From contig CAWFHL010000001.1 in NCBI GenBank assembly GCA_963815645.1, forward strand, positions 310,001 to 374,000: a stretch of DNA of 64,000 nt, written 5' to 3'. Source of the DNA: JBBRHQ01 sp963815645. Lineage in GTDB: Bacteria; Actinomycetota; Thermoleophilia; Solirubrobacterales; 70-9. The notes beneath the pieces were generated by a model. It was not told the DNA's origin. It searched no databases and saw nothing but the letters and a program-made list of their open reading frames with translations. Made by a program: the position numbers and the translations under genes. Position 1 is the first letter of the stretch; every line of letters begins with the position of its first letter. This document shows, in pieces, positions 1-8,782 of this stretch.

Positions 1-1155
1 GATCAGGGCAAGCGCATCAGCATCGAGCATCGAGGTGAGGACGTGCGACTGCTGGGCGCCGGTCGTGGACGCCACCAGCCCCTCGGCTCCGGCCCGCACC
101 CGGCAGCGCAACGCATGGGCGCGCCCGGGCTTCTTCGGGTAGTCGGCCTCGAGCACGGCGCTCGCCCGAGGCGCATCGGGGTCGAGTCCCTGCATCGCCA
201 GCAGCGCCGGCCGGGCGAAGAGGATGAAGGTGACCATCGCCGAGACCGGGTTGCCGGGGAGGCCGAAGACGAGGCCGCCGTTCGGGGCGAGGCCGAACCA
301 GGTCGGCTTTCCGGGACGCAGCGAGACGCCCCAGAAGACCTGCTCGGCGCCGAGCTCCTCCAGGCAGGGCCGGACGTGGTCGTGATCGCCGACCGAGACG
401 CCGCCGCAGATCACCGTGAGATCGGCGTCGAGCGCTCCCTGCACCGCCTCGCGCGTCCCGGCGCGATCGTCGCCCGCGTGCCCGATCCCGGCCACCTCGG
501 CCCCCGCGTCGCGGGCCAGCGCCGGCACCGAGTGGGCGTTGGAGTTGCGCACAGCCCCGGGGCGCATCGGCGCGGCAGGCCCGATCAGCTCATCGCCGGT
601 GGCCAGCACCCGGACCCGGGGCGCCAGCGCGCACTCGACCCGCGGTCGCGCCGCCGAGGAGATCACGCCGAGCTCCGCCGGACCGATCAGCCGCCCGGGG
701 CCGATGACCCGTGCACCCGCCTCGATGTCCTCCCCCGAGCGGCGGATGTTGCTGCCCTCGGGCACCGCGACGCGGACCTCGACCCGGCCATCGCCACGCT
801 CGGTGTCCTCGAGCCGGACCACCGCGTCGGCGCCCTCGGGGACCATCGCCCCGGTGGAGATCGCGATCGCCTCGCCCTCAGCGATGGCGCTTTCGGCCGG
901 GTGGCCGGCGCGGGACTCGCCGGCCAGGCGGAGGGAGGCGGGCCGATCGGCCTCCGCCCCGGTGACGTCCGCGGCCCTGATCGCATAGCCGTCCATCGCC
1001 GAGTTGTCGAACCCGGGCACTGCCTCGGCGGCGACCACGTCCTCGGCGAGGACGCGTCCGAGGGCGTCCTCCAGCGCCACCTGCTCGGCCCCCAACGGCG
1101 CCGCCCGCTCCAGGACCAGGCTGCGGGCCTCGGCGATTCCGGTCAGATCGGCCAT
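1..1155 (-). CDS. moeA: Molybdopterin molybdenumtransferase MoeA (3' end cut by window edge)
   Basis: MoeA inserts molybdate into adenylylated molybdopterin, the last common step of molybdenum cofactor synthesis in the cytoplasm. The reading frame is open from the ATG at 1155 to the window edge (385 codons), close to the usual length of about 400, so only a short C-terminal tail is missing. The family hallmark PGFDNSAMDGYA lies at residues 47-58, followed by the acidic DAVVRLEDTE stretch, the PGNPVSA loop in the second half and a TGAQQSH segment near the C terminus. It is divergent from mobA, with 77 bp between the two starts. No internal frameshift was seen. It forms one block with mobA, modABC and moaA, which supports the assignment. 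Confidence 0.95.
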   Translation of the reverse strand, partial: MADLTGIAEARSLVLERAAPLGAEQVALEDALGRVLAEDVVAAEAVPGFDNSAMDGYAIRAADVTGAEADRPASLRLAGESRAGHPAESAIAEGEAIAISTGAMVPEGADAVVRLEDTERGDGRVEVRVAVPEGSNIRRSGEDIEAGARVIGPGRLIGPAELGVISSAARPRVECALAPRVRVLATGDELIGPAAPMRPGAVRNSNAHSVPALARDAGAEVAGIGHAGDDRAGTREAVQGALDADLTVICGGVSVGDHDHVRPCLEELGAEQVFWGVSLRPGKPTWFGLAPNGGLVFGLPGNPVSAMVTFILFARPALLAMQGLDPDAPRASAVLEADYPKKPGRAHALRCRVRAGAEGLVASTTGAQQSHVLTSMLDADALALI

Positions 1156-1232
1156 ACCGCGAGCCTAGATGCTCGTCGCGCCCTCGGTGCGATGGCCGGG
1201 CCCGGCTGCCCCCGCGGTGCGAGACTTGCGCG

Positions 1233-1814
1233 GTGGACGCCACCGTCGCCATTCTTGCCGGAGGCCGTTCGACCCGCATGGGGCGCCCGAAGCCCGGGGT
1301 GCGGATCGCCGGGCATGCGCTGATCTCCTACCCGATAGCCGCGGCCCAGGCGGCAGGACTGGAGCGCTTCGTCGTCGCCAAGCGCGACACCGAGCTTCCG
1401 GAGATCTACTGCCCGGTCGTGCTCGAGCCCGACCAGCCGCGCCATCCCCTCTGCGGCCTGATCGCGGCCCTGCGCCACCAGCGCGGCCCGGTGCTCGCCC
1501 TCGCCTGCGACATGGTGTTCATCGACGACAAGCTGCTCGCCTGGCTCGCCTCCCACATCGACACCACCGTGATCGAGGCCGGCGGTCGGCTCCAGCCCCT
1601 GCTCGCTCGCTACGACTACGGCTCGCTGCAGCTGCTCGAGGAGGCGCTCGAGCGTGGCGACTCGATGCGCGACGCGGCCGCCGCGCTCGAGCCAAAGGTC
1701 GTCCCCGAATCCGACGTCGCCCGCTTCGGCGACCCCGCCCGGATCTGCTTCAACGCCAACACCGCGGCCGACGTCGAGGAGGCGGAGAGGATCTTCGCCG
1801 GCCTGCGCGCCTGA
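1233..1814 (+). CDS. mobA: Molybdenum cofactor guanylyltransferase MobA
   Basis: MobA transfers GMP from GTP to molybdopterin, giving the guanine dinucleotide form used by DMSO-reductase-family enzymes such as formate dehydrogenase. The 193-aa protein opens with the nucleotidyltransferase signature AILAGGRSTRMGRPKP (residues 6-21), and the metal-binding acidic motif ALACDMVFID sits near residue 90. Length and motif order fit MobA. The start is a GTG at 1233, only three residues before the signature strand. It is divergent from moeA and 22 bp upstream of the cupin gene. A MobA supports guanine-dinucleotide enzymes, matching the two molybdopterin oxidoreductases in this window (2353-4558 and 43030-45115). 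Confidence 0.93.
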   Translation: MDATVAILAGGRSTRMGRPKPGVRIAGHALISYPIAAAQAAGLERFVVAKRDTELPEIYCPVVLEPDQPRHPLCGLIAALRHQRGPVLALACDMVFIDDKLLAWLASHIDTTVIEAGGRLQPLLARYDYGSLQLLEEALERGDSMRDAAAALEPKVVPESDVARFGDPARICFNANTAADVEEAERIFAGLRA

Positions 1815-1836
1815 GCGCCTGCGAGAATCGGCTCCG

Positions 1837-2304
1837 ATGCGGATCTTCAACCTCGGCCGGGCCGAGCCCGAGTACGACGACACCGACCCCGAGGGATACC
1901 GCTCCGCGATGGACCGCTTCGGAAAGCGGATCGGAGCATCGAAGATCGGCGGGTCCGTCTACGAGCTTCCCCAGGCGCAGAGCATCTGCCCCTACCACTA
2001 CGAGTACCCGGAGGAGGAGTGGCTGGTGGTCCTCAGCGGCGCCCCGACGCTGCGCCACCCGCAGGGCGAGGAGGTGCTCGGGCCCGGCGACGTCGTCTGC
2101 TTCCCGGCCGGCCCGGAGGGCGCCCACAAGGTGACCAACAGGGGCGGGGAGGTCTCGCGGGTGCTGATGATCTCGACCATCAGCGACCCAGCAGTCGCGG
2201 TCTATCCCGACAGCGACAAGATCGGCGTCTTCGCGGGAAACGACCGTGATCATCTCATGGTCCACCGCTCCAGCGACGTCCCCTACTTCGACGGAGAGGT
2301 CTAG
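1837..2304 (+). CDS. Small cupin-domain protein
   Basis: The 155-aa protein starts at the ATG at 1837, 22 bp after mobA. It has a single cupin fold: the first motif is CPYHYEYPEEEWLVVLSG (residues about 50-67, with the two His and Glu expected to bind metal), and the second motif is GPGDVVCFPAGPEGAHKV (about 83-100). The C terminus, YPDSDKIGVF, is typical of stand-alone cupins annotated as sugar or amine-linked isomerase-like proteins. The enzymatic role cannot be read from sequence. It is probably cotranscribed with mobA and converges on the molybdopterin oxidoreductase gene, whose stop lies 49 bp downstream. A metal-binding regulatory or storage function is possible but unsupported. Confidence 0.8.
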   Translation: MRIFNLGRAEPEYDDTDPEGYRSAMDRFGKRIGASKIGGSVYELPQAQSICPYHYEYPEEEWLVVLSGAPTLRHPQGEEVLGPGDVVCFPAGPEGAHKVTNRGGEVSRVLMISTISDPAVAVYPDSDKIGVFAGNDRDHLMVHRSSDVPYFDGEV

Positions 2305-2352
2305 CGGGACGCTCGCCCGGGGCCGCCGGGCCGCCCGGGCGGCGTCTTGCTC

Positions 2353-4558
2353 TCAGCCGACCGCTGCAGCGACCGGCTCGTTGCGCCCGGCCTCGCCGCG
2401 GCCGGCTACCGCCTCCAGGCGAACCGGGATGCCATTGAGGAAGGCCATCCCGGCGAGCCGCTCGAGGTCCTCGGGCTCGGAGGAGGCGAGCTGGTTGACG
2501 TTCGCTCCGCCTGCGGCGTTCGCGGTGCGCCAGCCGCCGTTGTGCCCCCAGCCGTGTGGGACGGCGACCGTGCCCGGGGAGACCTCGTCGGTGACTCTCG
2601 CGGTCAGCTCGATCTCGCCGTGGGCCGAGCCGAGCCGGCAGGGCGCGCCGTCCTCGACCCCGACCGCGGCGGCGTCGTCGGGGTGGATCCTCGCCGCGTG
2701 CTCGCGGCCACCGCGCATCAGCAGCGCCGCGTTGTGCATCCAGGAGTTGTGGGAGCGCAACTCGCGCAGGCCGATCAACCTCAGCGGGAAATCGGGGTCG
2801 GCTCCGTTCCGCGCCGCCAGCCGCTCCGCCTCGGTGCTGATCTCAGCCACGTCGAGATGGACGCGGTGGTCGCGGTGCCGGATCTTCTTGGCGAGAAGGC
2901 CGGCGCGCAGGTGCTCGGCGAGGACGATGCCGTGGGGGTTGCGGCGCAGCTCCGCGAGGCTGAGGCCGCCCCGCCGCAGCCCGAACAGGTCCCCGGCCGG
3001 CCCGATCCGCAGCAGCAGGTCGACGAGGCGCTCGGGAGAGAGCCGGACCCCGGCGCGGCCCAGCAGGCGTGCCAGCCGGATGCTCGAGGGGACGATCCCG
3101 ATCCGCTTCGAGATCTCCTCGATGATCTCCCACTCCTGCCTCGCCTCCCCGGCCGGCTCGACGACGGCGTCGGTCATCGTGATGTAGGGGGTGGTGAAGA
3201 GCCCGAGGAAGGGCAGCGGGAGGTCCTCGCGCTCGTACATCGTCGTAGCCGGCAGGACGATGTCGGCGTGCCGGGCGGTGTCGCTGATGTAGAGGTCGAT
3301 CGCAACGCAGAGGTCGAGCTGCTCGATCGCCGCCTCCAGCTCGGCCCCGTTCGGCACCGAGAGGACCGGGTTGCCGGCGGAGACGAAGAGCGCCCTGATC
3401 TGACCCGGCCCGGGGGTGGTGATCTCCTTCGCCATCAGCGAGGCCGGCAGGCTGCCGAGCACCTCGGGGAGGTCGCCAACCCGTGAGCGGACCTTGTCGT
3501 AGGTGGCGAGCCCGAGCCGGTGGGCGATGCCCTCGAAGTCGAGCGGCGGGTCCCCGAACATCGCGCCCCCCTCGCGGTCGAGGTTGCCGGTGACCACATT
3601 GAGCGCGTCGAGCAGGAAGGAGACCAGGGTGCCGCTACGGCCGAGGCAGGAGCCGGTCCGCCCGTAGATGGCGGCGCGGGGAGCCGCGGCCAGGTCGCGG
3701 GCCAGGTCGCGGGTGGCCTCCGATGAGATCCCGGTCCGGGCCTCGGTCTCCTCGGGCGGATGCGAGGTGACCAGCCTGCGCAGGCCGTCGACCCCTACCG
3801 CCTGGCGCCCGATCGCCTCGGAGTCCTCGAGGCCCTCCTCGAAGATCACGGCCAGAAGCGAGAGCAGCCACCAGGCGTCGGCATCCGGGGTGATCGCCAG
3901 GTGCTCGAAGACGCGCGCGGTCTCCGAGCGCCGCGGATCGACGACCACGACCCGGCCACCGCGGGCGGGGATCGCCCGCAGCAGGTCCTTGACCCGCGGA
4001 GCGCTCATCACGCTGCCGTGCGATACCAGCGGGTTGGCGCCGACGATCAGCAGCAGGTCGGTGCGGGCCAGGTCGGGGATCGGAACCTGGAATGGCGAGC
4101 CGTAGAGCATCTGGCTGGCGGCGAAGCGGTTGCTGACGTCCTGCGATGACGGCGCTGTAGAAGTGGGGGGAGCCGAGCGCGTCGGTGAAGCCCTTCGCCC
4201 AGAGCGGCTGCGAGTAGGAGAAGGCTCCCGGGTTGCCCATGTACCAACCGACCGCATCGCCGCCGTGGCGGGAGCGGATCCGCGCCAGCCTGGTGGCGAT
4301 CTCGGTCAGCGCCACCTCCCAGGTGACCTGCTCGAAATCGCCGGAGGGGGTCCGCCGCAGCGGATGAAGGACGCGGTCGGGATCGTTCTGCACGTCGCTC
4401 ATCGCGATCCCCTTCGGACAGGCGAACCCGGCGGAGAGGGGATTGTCGGGATCGGGACGGAGCTTGGTCAGACGGCCGTCCTCGACGGTGGCGACCATCC
4501 CGCAGAGCGGCTCACAGACGCGGCAGTAGGTGACCCTCTCGGTTGCCTCGCCGGGCAT
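2353..4558 (-). CDS. Stand-alone molybdopterin oxidoreductase, formate-dehydrogenase-like (one apparent frameshift)
   Basis: About 735 aa after repair. The N terminus carries the [4Fe-4S] pattern YCRVCEPLCGM with a later CPKG cysteine, as in the DMSO-reductase/formate dehydrogenase family. The molybdopterin-binding core follows (LLLIVGANPLVSHGS, VVVVDPRRSETA), then the C-terminal MopB domain (HGWGHNGGW near the end). The frame is broken near 4146, where dropping one G joins HFYSA to SSQDVSNRFAAS. Length is 3n+1, so one inserted base explains it. I see no catalytic Cys or Sec at the position where true formate dehydrogenases have C-H, so the substrate is uncertain; the enzyme may be a related oxidoreductase. 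It lies 30 bp upstream of the modC stop on the same strand, so it could be the last gene of the moaA-modABC transcription unit. Confidence 0.82.
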
Positions 4559-4588
4559 CGGCAGCTGATCCTAGCGCGGGGCCCCTGC

Positions 4589-5663
4589 TCAACCGGCGCT
4601 GACGACCCGCGTCGCGGTCGCCTTCCAGGCGGCCGTCACGGCGGATCCCGGGCGCAGCTCGAGCGCCGCTACCGAGCGTGCCGTCACCTCTGCGGTGAGC
4701 GCCTGGGGGAGCGCGATCCCGACCCGGACGCGGTTGCCGATCTCGGTCAGCGATCGCACCTCGCCGCCGACCCGGTTCAGGGCCGAGTCGCTGTGCGCCG
4801 CTCCGGGAGGCTCCAGCGAGATCTCCCAGGGGAAGACGCTGACCGCGACCGGGCCGTCGGCGCCGTCGGTCGAGCGCACCGTCCCCCCTCCGTCGAGGGC
4901 GATCGCCGTGAGCCCGTCGGGGTCGGACGAAGCCCGGCCGCGGAGGACGACCGCGCCGGTGAAGTCGGCGACGAAGGCGGAGGCCGGCTCCGCGGAGACC
5001 ACCGCCGCGGCGCCCTCCTGGACCACCCGCCCACGGTCGAGAACCGCGATCCGACCCCCCAGCAGCGCCGCCTCGTCGAAGGAGTGGGTGACGATCAGGA
5101 TCGGGATCCCCAGCCCGGACAGGAGCGAATCGAGCTCGCGCAGCGAGCCGGAGCGGCTGCTCGGGTCGAGCGCGGAGAGCGGCTCGTCGAGCAGGAGAAC
5201 GGCCGGGCGCGGCGCCAGCGCCCGGGCCAGCGCCACGCGCTGCCGCTCGCCGCCGGAGAGGGCGCCGGGGACCGCATCGGCGAGCTCACCGCAGCCGAAG
5301 CGCTCGAGCAGCTCGATCGCCCGCTTCCGCCGCTCCGCCCGCTCGCCGCCGCGGATCCCGTAGGCGACGTTCCGCCAGGCGCTCATCCTGGGGAACAGCG
5401 CATAGTCCTGGAACAGGTAGCCGCAGCGGCGCTCCTCCGGCGCCAGGTCGACCCCGTCGCCGGTGTCGAGCCAGACCTCGCCGTCGAGGGCGATGCGACC
5501 CCCGAGCGGCGCCTGCAGGCCGGCGATCAACCTCATCACGGTCGTCTTGCCGGCGCCCGATGGCCCGACCAGGGCGAGTCGCTCCGCCGGGTTCGATCGA
5601 CAGCTCGACGTCGAGGTCGAAGCTCCGCAAACCCAGCCGCATCGACGCCTCGAGCCCGCTCAC
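4589..5663 (-). CDS. modC: Molybdate ABC transporter ATP-binding protein ModC (one apparent frameshift)
   Basis: ModC is the ATPase that energises molybdate import. After the GTG at 5663, which overlaps the modB stop as GTGA, the N-terminal strand LRSFDLDVELSIEPG leads to the Walker A motif GPSGAGKTT. An extra G near 5588 splits these two parts (repaired reading EPGERLALVG). Further on are the Q-loop YLFQDYALFP, the signature LSGGERQR, Walker B LLLDEPLSALD and the H-loop VTHS. The C-terminal third contains a TOBE-like oxyanion-binding region (LTEIGNRVRVG, SVAALELRPGSAVTAAW), which is what separates ModC from other sulfate/iron ATPases. Length is 3n+1. It is part of the modA-modB-modC operon on the minus strand. 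Confidence 0.93.
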
Positions 5664-6464
5664 AGCCCACGCCTCTCGAGCCCGCGGCCCCCGGAGAGAA
5701 GCTTGACCGAGAGGAGGATCGCGCCGGCCACCGCGATCAGCACGGCGGAGAGCGCCAGCGCGGCGGTGAAGTCGGTCGCAAAGCGGGCGAAGATCGCCAG
5801 CGGCGCCGTCTGGGTGACCCCCGGGAAGGAGCCGGCGAACATCAGCGTCGCCCCGAACTCGCCCAGCGCCCGCCCCCAGGCGAGGGCCGTGCCCGAGGCG
5901 AGCCCCGGCCGGGCGCTCGGCACCGCGACGAAGAGGAAGGTCCTGGCCGGGCCGGCGCCGAGGGTGCGCGAGGCCTCCAGCCAGGACGGATCGAGCGACT
6001 CGAAGGCGGCGATCGCCTGGCGCAGGTAGAAGGGGGCCGCGACGAAGGTCAGCGCCACCACCACCCCCGCGGTCTGGAAGACAAGCTCGATCCCGGCATC
6101 GTCGATCGCCCCTCCGAGGATCCCGTTCGGACCGAGCGCGGCGAGCAGGGCGATCCCGGCGACTGCCGGGGGAACGACGAGCGGCAGCTCGATCAGGGTG
6201 ATCGCCACCGACCGGCCGCGGAAATCCCGGGTCGCCAGCAGGTAGGCGGCCGGGGTGCCGACGACGATGATGATCGACCAGCGCCGCGAACGAGGTCCGC
6301 AGGCTGAGCCAGAGCGCCTCGCGGGCCGCCGGCTCGGAGAGGCTGTCGAGCAGCCGGCCCGGTCCGCTGTCGGTGAAGACCGCGACCAGCGGCAGGGTGA
6401 GGAAGGTGAGCGCCAGGGCGAGGGCGAGGACGGTCAGCGCCCTGAACCCGGCCCCGCGCGTCAC
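5660..6464 (-). CDS. modB: Molybdate ABC transporter permease ModB (one apparent frameshift)
   Basis: ModB is the membrane channel of the molybdate importer, about 267 aa after repair. The GTG at 6464 overlaps the modA stop (GTGA). The first membrane helix is hydrophobic (LTVLALALALTFLTLPLVAVF). An extra G near 6280 shifts the frame just before IIIVVGTPAAYLLA. The rest reads cleanly and includes the permease EAA loop EASRTLGAGPARTFLFVAVP, which contacts ModC, followed by GRALGEFGATLMFAGS, very typical of ModB. Its gene ends inside the modC start. Family and operon position agree, so the break is most likely a sequencing error. Confidence 0.93.
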
Positions 6465-7222
6465 GGTGGCGGCAGGAAGCCGGCCTCGCGCAGGTCGGTC
6501 GCGCCGGCCCCCGGGGCGAACAGGCCGGCGACGAACTTCTTCGCCAGCGACGGGTTCGGAGCGTCCTTGACGATCGCGACGCCGTAGGCGACGTCCGGTT
6601 GCAGCGAGGCCGGGATCCTGATCGTCTTCAGCTGCCCGCCCGCCGCCTTCGCGTCGGTGACGTAGACGAAGCCGGCGTCCGCCGCTCCCTGGGTGAGCTT
6701 GCCGACGACGGCGCTGACCTCGGGCTCCTCGGAGACGACGTTCTCGAGGATCGCCTTGCGCTGCTGCGCCGGGAGCCGGCCGAGCACCTCGAGCGTGTAG
6801 GAGCCGACCGGGACGCTCTTCGCGCCGATCACGATCTTCGTCCCCGGCTTGGCCAGGTCGTCGATCGAGGAGATCTCGCTGCCGGCGGGGACCGCGATCG
6901 TCAGCCGGTTCCCGGCGAAGACCCGGGGCTTCTCGACCAGCCCCTGCTTGTAGAGCTGCTGGGGGTACTCGGTGTCGGCCGCGGCGAAGACGTCCGGGCG
7001 GGCGCCCTGCTCGATCTGCGCGGCCAGCGTGTCGGAGCCGGCGAACGACTGCTTGATCTCATCGTCGGGGAAGGATTTCGCGTAAGCGGTGAAGGCGTCC
7101 TGGAGCGAGGAGGCGGCCGAGACCACCAGCTTCCCGCCACCGCCACCCGACCCGGTGGTGTCATCGCTGCTGCCGCAGCCCCCGAGCACCGCGAGGATCG
7201 CGACCGCGAGGGCCGCGAGCAT
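6461..7222 (-). CDS. modA: Molybdate-binding lipoprotein ModA
   Basis: ModA captures molybdate outside the membrane and delivers it to ModBC. The 253-aa protein has a short lipoprotein signal with lipobox LGGC (Cys 16), followed by a Ser/Gly-rich linker. The mature part begins with VVSAASSLQDAF, the oxyanion-binding strand of ModA, with further ligand loops at SFAGSDTLAAQIEQGARPDVF and VPVGSYTLEVL. The ending ATDLREAGFLPP is also typical. The gene is intact, in contrast to its neighbours. It sits 12 bp downstream of the MerR/TOBE regulator and overlaps modB by 4 bp, so regulator and transporter are probably cotranscribed. Confidence 0.94.
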   Translation of the reverse strand: MLAALAVAILAVLGGCGSSDDTTGSGGGGGKLVVSAASSLQDAFTAYAKSFPDDEIKQSFAGSDTLAAQIEQGARPDVFAAADTEYPQQLYKQGLVEKPRVFAGNRLTIAVPAGSEISSIDDLAKPGTKIVIGAKSVPVGSYTLEVLGRLPAQQRKAILENVVSEEPEVSAVVGKLTQGAADAGFVYVTDAKAAGGQLKTIRIPASLQPDVAYGVAIVKDAPNPSLAKKFVAGLFAPGAGATDLREAGFLPPP

Positions 7223-7234
7223 CCGACCGTCGCA

Positions 7235-7621
7235 TCACCCTCCCCTCTCGACCATCACCGAGGTCGCCTTCACCGTGGCGGTCGCCTCGACCCCCTCGGC
7301 GAGGCCGAGCTCCTCGACCGCGTCGCGGGTGATCGCCGCGGTGACCCGATGCGGGCCGGCCTCGATCTCGACCAGCGCCATCACCCCGTCGACCTCGACC
7401 GAGCGGACGACCCCGGGGAAGCGGTTTCGCGCCGAGAACGAGTCGCCGGTGGAGTGCCTAGCCGGCGCCGTGCTCAGCCGCTCGATCTCCGAGGCGGGGA
7501 CGCGTCGGCGGTTGCGCTCATCGCGGGTCGTGCGCAGCTTTCCGGAGCGGTCCCAGCGGCGCAGGGTGTCGGCGCTGACGCCGAGCGCCTTGGCCGCCTC
7601 GCCGATCGAGAGATCCGCCAT
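7235..7621 (-). CDS. MerR-type HTH regulator with TOBE molybdate-binding domain
   Basis: A 128-aa two-domain protein. Residues 1-45 form an excisionase/MerR-like helix-turn-helix (MADLSIGEAAKALGVSADTL, then RRWDRSGKL). After a linker, residues about 60-128 form one TOBE (mop) domain (NRFPGVVRSVEVDGVMALVEIEAG), the fold that binds molybdate in ModE and molbindins. The inference is a molybdate-responsive regulator of the adjacent mod/moa genes, replacing ModE. I chose the ATG at 7621 because it begins the HTH exactly and has AGGCAG in front. An ATG at 7633 is in frame but lies inside a near-perfect palindrome (7623-7643) that looks like an operator. Confidence 0.88.
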   Translation of the reverse strand: MADLSIGEAAKALGVSADTLRRWDRSGKLRTTRDERNRRRVPASEIERLSTAPARHSTGDSFSARNRFPGVVRSVEVDGVMALVEIEAGPHRVTAAITRDAVEELGLAEGVEATATVKATSVMVERGG

Positions 7622-7622
7622 C

Positions 7623-7643
7623 TGCCTAAGCATTGCATAGGCA
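7623..7643. promoter_or_regulatory. 21-bp near-perfect palindrome at the regulator start, candidate operator
   Basis: Arms TGCCTA-AGCA and TGCA-TAGGCA are arranged around a central T; nine of ten base pairs are symmetric. The element lies immediately upstream of the chosen start (7621) of the MerR/TOBE regulator and between it and moaA, so it could mediate autoregulation. That it is bound by this regulator is inference. Confidence 0.5.
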
Positions 7644-7669
7644 GCGTCGAGATCTGGAGTGCGGCGGGT

Positions 7670-8666
7670 TTAGCCGCCGATCGCGCTCATCGTCCGCGGC
7701 GGCTGGCGGAAGCCGGGCTCGCCGACGTGGTGCTTCAGCTCCTTGCGCCAGACCGCGTCGCGGATCAGCTGCTCGATCTCGGCGTCGCCGGCGCCCTCGC
7801 GCAGGGGGCCGCGCAGGTCGGTCTCGTGCAGCGAGAAGAGGCAGGTCCGCAGCTTGCCCTCGGCGGTGAGGCGGATCCGGTTGCAGTCGGCGCAGAAGGG
7901 CTCGGAGACCGGGTTGATGAAGCCGATCTCACCGCAGCCGTCGCGGAAGCGGAAGACCCGCGCGGTCGCCGAGGGCTCGCGCGGCACCTCCTCCAGCGGG
8001 TGGACCTCGTCGATCATCGCCCGCAGCTCCTCGCCGGTGAGGACCGAGTCCGGCGTCCAGGCGTGGTCGCCGTCGAGCGGCATGAACTCGATGAAGCGCA
8101 CCTGGAAGGCGGTCGAGCGGGCGAACTCGGCGAAGCGGATCGCCTCGGCCTCGGTGAAGCCGCGCATCGCCACCGCGTTGACCTTGACCGGCCGGATCTG
8201 CGGGAAGGCGGCGATCGCGTCGAGCCCCCGCAGCACCTGGTCGAGCGAGTCGCGGCGGGTGATCTGGAAGAAGCGGTCGCGGGCCAGCGAGTCGATCGAG
8301 ACGTTGACCCGGTCGATCCCGGCATCGACCAGCGCCGCGGCGTCGCGCTCGAGCAGGTAGCCGTTGGTGGTCAGGGAGAGGTCGCGGATCCCGTCGACCC
8401 CAGCGAGCATCGCCACCAGGCGGGGGAAGTCACGGCGCACCAGCGGCTCGCCACCGGTCAGCCGCACCTCCTCGATCCCGATCGAGGAGAAGATCCGGAC
8501 CAGGCGCTCGATCTCCTCGAAGCTGAGGATCTCGGAGCGCTCCAGCCAGGGCAGGCCGTCGGCCGGCATGCAGTACTGGCAGCGGAAGTTGCAGCGGTCG
8601 GTGACCGAAACCCGCAGGTCGGAGATGCGGCGCCCGTGGCCATCTGTCAGTAGATCCGCCGCTCAC
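7670..8666 (-). CDS. moaA: GTP 3',8-cyclase MoaA, radical SAM (one apparent frameshift)
   Basis: MoaA starts molybdopterin synthesis by rearranging GTP with a radical SAM mechanism. After repair it has about 331 aa. The SAM cluster motif CNFRCQYC falls at residues 25-32, and the second [4Fe-4S] site is PFCADCNRIRLTAEGKLRTC. The C terminus ends in the conserved Gly-Gly (SAIGG), needed for activity in this family. The only plausible start is the GTG at 8666 (MSGGSTD). From there an extra A near 8648 must be removed to reach DGHGRRISDLRVSVTDRC; no start codon exists in the downstream frame. Length is 3n+1. It heads a minus-strand unit with the regulator and modABC. Confidence 0.93.
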
Positions 8667-8706
8667 AAGCTCACATGTTGGCGCATCCGGTCACCAAATC
8701 CCGGGG

Positions 8707-8749
8707 GTGGGACCTTTGAACCGTCTATATGGCGGCTGAAAGGTCCCAC
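8707..8749. promoter_or_regulatory. 43-bp imperfect palindrome upstream of moaA
   Basis: Perfect 11-bp arms GTGGGACCTTT and AAAGGTCCCAC continue inward with partial symmetry (GAACCG / CGGCTG) around a TCTATATGG centre. It sits in the 116-bp gap between the antiporter stop and the moaA start, both on the minus strand. No U-run follows on either strand, so an intrinsic terminator is less likely than a protein-binding site. A nearly identical half-site, GTGGGGACCTTTGTACC, occurs at 16174-16190 in front of a glutamine-synthetase-family gene. Confidence 0.5.
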
Positions 8750-8782
8750 GTCAAGGAGGAAGCGGCGCTCGGCGGTCGGTCG

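Noticed and set aside
8707..8749. Intrinsic transcription terminator for the antiporter gene
   Set aside because: The stem is long, but the loop region is partly symmetric, no U-run follows on either strand, and a half-site recurs before another gene, which fits an operator better.
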